This document shows, one piece after another, positions 4,695 through 6,198 of a DNA stretch of 6,198 nucleotides. The DNA is from Bacillota bacterium (GTDB taxonomy: Bacteria; Bacillota; Clostridia; Acetivibrionales; DTU013), in NCBI GenBank assembly GCA_023415815.1, contig JAEZJL010000322.1, positions 1 through 6,198 of the forward strand. The letters run 5' to 3'. Positions within the stretch are counted from its first letter, which is position 1; every line of letters begins with the position of its first letter. Below the pieces are notes generated by a model. The model searched no databases. It saw only the letters and a list, made by a program, of their open reading frames with translations, and had not been told where the DNA came from. The translations under genes were made by a program, and so were the position numbers.

Positions 4695-6198
4695 ATGTTC
4701 GCCTACATATTGAAAAAGATCAAGTTCTGGCAGGTAAAGAATCAGAATCCTATTAAAGACGACGATGCCCAAAAGCAGTCCGGCCCCTCCATTTCCAGGG
4801 ATCTCGGAAAAAGTCTGGGCATGCTGAGAAATGTCCTGGGCGAAAGCAGCGACATCGTCATCCGTGAATTTTACTTCGGGAATCAGGGTCAGCTCAGAGG
4901 CGCGCTCATATTCATAGACGGCCTTTCCGACAAGTCTGTGATCAATGAAAGCGTGATAAAGCCGCTTATGTACGACAGCCGTCTGACCCGCAAGGAGGAA
5001 AAGCAGGAAACGGCCGATATGGATGCAATCAGATCCACCATGCTTTCGGTCGGGAACATCAAGCAGGTTTCCTCAGTCGGCGAAGCAGTGGAAGGCTGTC
5101 TGGCCGGAGACACCGTACTGCTCGTAAACGGCTCCGAAGAGGGTCTGGTTATCAGCTCAAGAGGCTGGGAGACCCGCGGCGTGCAGGAGCCCAAAACGGA
5201 ATCCGTGGTGCGCGGACCACGCGAAGGCTTCACCGAAACCCTGCGGACCAATACCACCCTGCTGCGGCGTAAGATCAGGAATCCCGACTTTACGCTGGAG
5301 TCGATGAAGCTTGGCCAGCGCACCAAAACCAGTATTTGCATTGCATATATAAAAGGCGTGGCCAACCCGCGGCTTATTGAAGAGATAAGACGCCGCCTGA
5401 AGAGGATCGATACCGATTCCATACTGGAGTCGGGCTATATCGAGCAATTCATTGAGGATGCGCCTTTTTCCATATTTCCAACCATAGCCAACAGCGAAAA
5501 GCCCGATACCGTCGCGGCCAAATTGCTGGAGGGGCGCGCAGCCATACTTGTAGACGGCACGCCTTTTGTCCTTACAGCCCCCATGGTTTTCATCGAAAGC
5601 TTCCAGAGCGCGGAGGATTACTATTCCCGCCCCTATTTTGCCAGCCTTCTCAGGATGCTGCGATTCATTTCTTTTTTCATAAGTATGCTCGCCCCGGCCA
5701 CCTATGTGGCATTGACGACCTTCCATCAGGAGCTTATACCAACGCCCCTGCTGTTCACCATGGTCGCGGCCCACGAAGGCGTCCCTTTCCCCGCGGTTGT
5801 TGAAGCCGGTATCATGATGGTTACATTTGAAATCCTCAGAGAGGCCGGAGTACGGCTGCCCAGACCCGTCGGACAGGCCATCAGCATCGTCGGGGCGCTT
5901 GTGATCGGCGAGTCCGCGGTGTCGGCCGGCCTTATCGGGGCTCCGATGGTAATTATCGTTGCAATAACGGCGGTTTCCAGCTTCGTTGTATCGGCCCAGA
6001 CAGACACGGGAGCCATACTGCGCTTTATTATGCTCATACTTGCCGGAGTCATGGGAGAATTCGGCATCATGATCGGACTGCTCGGACTCAGCGTCCACCT
6101 GGCCTCGCTGAGATCCTTCGGAACGCCTTATCTGTCCCCTGTCGCGCCGCTTTCTCCGCGGGACATGAAGGACGTATTTATCAGGGCGCCTATCTGGG
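4695..6198 (+). CDS. GerA-family spore germination protein (germinant-receptor A subunit), 3' end outside window
   Basis: The frame is open without a stop from ATG 4695 to the window end, 501 residues. Family members are usually about 480-550 residues, so only a short tail is missing. GerA-type A subunits sit in the spore inner membrane with B and C subunits and respond to nutrient germinants. Residues 1 to about 315 form the soluble N-terminal domain, including DSILESGYIEQFIED (241-255), PFSIFPT (257-263) and EGRAAILVDGTPFVLTAP (279-296). The membrane part follows, with hydrophobic segments near 318-343, 395-432 and 441-470. It carries the hallmark run from FHQELIPTPLL (343-353) through EGVPFPA (361-367), FEILREAGVRLP (378-389) and SIVGALVIGE (397-406), and FGTPYLSPVAPL (475-486) near the end. 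It has its own SD and probable sigma-G promoter and is likely the first gene of an A-B-C operon continuing downstream (inference). Which receptor type it is cannot be told; SpoVAF-like relatives are a less likely alternative. Confidence 0.93.
   Translation, partial: MFAYILKKIKFWQVKNQNPIKDDDAQKQSGPSISRDLGKSLGMLRNVLGESSDIVIREFYFGNQGQLRGALIFIDGLSDKSVINESVIKPLMYDSRLTRKEEKQETADMDAIRSTMLSVGNIKQVSSVGEAVEGCLAGDTVLLVNGSEEGLVISSRGWETRGVQEPKTESVVRGPREGFTETLRTNTTLLRRKIRNPDFTLESMKLGQRTKTSICIAYIKGVANPRLIEEIRRRLKRIDTDSILESGYIEQFIEDAPFSIFPTIANSEKPDTVAAKLLEGRAAILVDGTPFVLTAPMVFIESFQSAEDYYSRPYFASLLRMLRFISFFISMLAPATYVALTTFHQELIPTPLLFTMVAAHEGVPFPAVVEAGIMMVTFEILREAGVRLPRPVGQAISIVGALVIGESAVSAGLIGAPMVIIVAITAVSSFVVSAQTDTGAILRFIMLILAGVMGEFGIMIGLLGLSVHLASLRSFGTPYLSPVAPLSPRDMKDVFIRAPIW

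Noticed and set aside
5157..6098. Long minus-strand reading frame (313 codons) opposite the germination gene
   Set aside because: The + strand encodes well-conserved GerA motifs throughout. The antisense product is rich in His, Arg and Gly with no recognisable domain.

Overview
The window looks like chromosomal DNA from an endospore-forming member of the Firmicutes, most likely a clostridial-type lineage. The evidence is a GerA-family spore germination gene, strong Shine-Dalgarno (SD) sequences, heavy use of ATA and AGG/AGA codons, and short AT-rich intergenic DNA between moderately GC-rich genes. All genes are on the + strand. I see no RNA gene, mobile element or CRISPR array.

Bases 1-375 hold the C-terminal SIS (sugar-phosphate-binding) domain of an RpiR/MurR-type regulator whose start lies outside the window. 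An 83-base AT-rich gap follows. It contains three exactly 12-base-spaced copies of TATAATAA and a possible extended -10 promoter. Next come three closely packed genes that look like one transcription unit: a cytoplasmic GcnA-like GH20 beta-N-acetylhexosaminidase (459-2336), a Gfo/Idh/MocA-family NAD(P)-dependent oxidoreductase (2367-3392) and anhydro-N-acetylmuramic acid kinase, anmK (3395-4582). The last two are 2 bases apart.

The four genes together suggest recovery of amino sugars from cell-wall fragments. The hexosaminidase could release GlcNAc from imported GlcNAc-anhydroMurNAc. AnmK would turn anhydroMurNAc into MurNAc-6-phosphate. The SIS-domain regulator would sense a sugar phosphate. 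The oxidoreductase has no obvious role in the textbook pathway and is the most open functional question. This pathway reading is inference; neither MurQ, a transporter nor an amidase is in view.

Bases 4583-4694 are a compact junction. They hold a hairpin with a U-rich tail that could end the anmK transcript, then a good match to a forespore sigma-G promoter, and then a strong SD for the last gene. That gene (4695 to the window end, 501 codons visible) is a GerA-family germinant-receptor A subunit, cut off near its C-terminus. The 5' arm of a stem that could mask its SD lies upstream of the expected sigma-G start site, so only read-through RNA from anmK would contain it.
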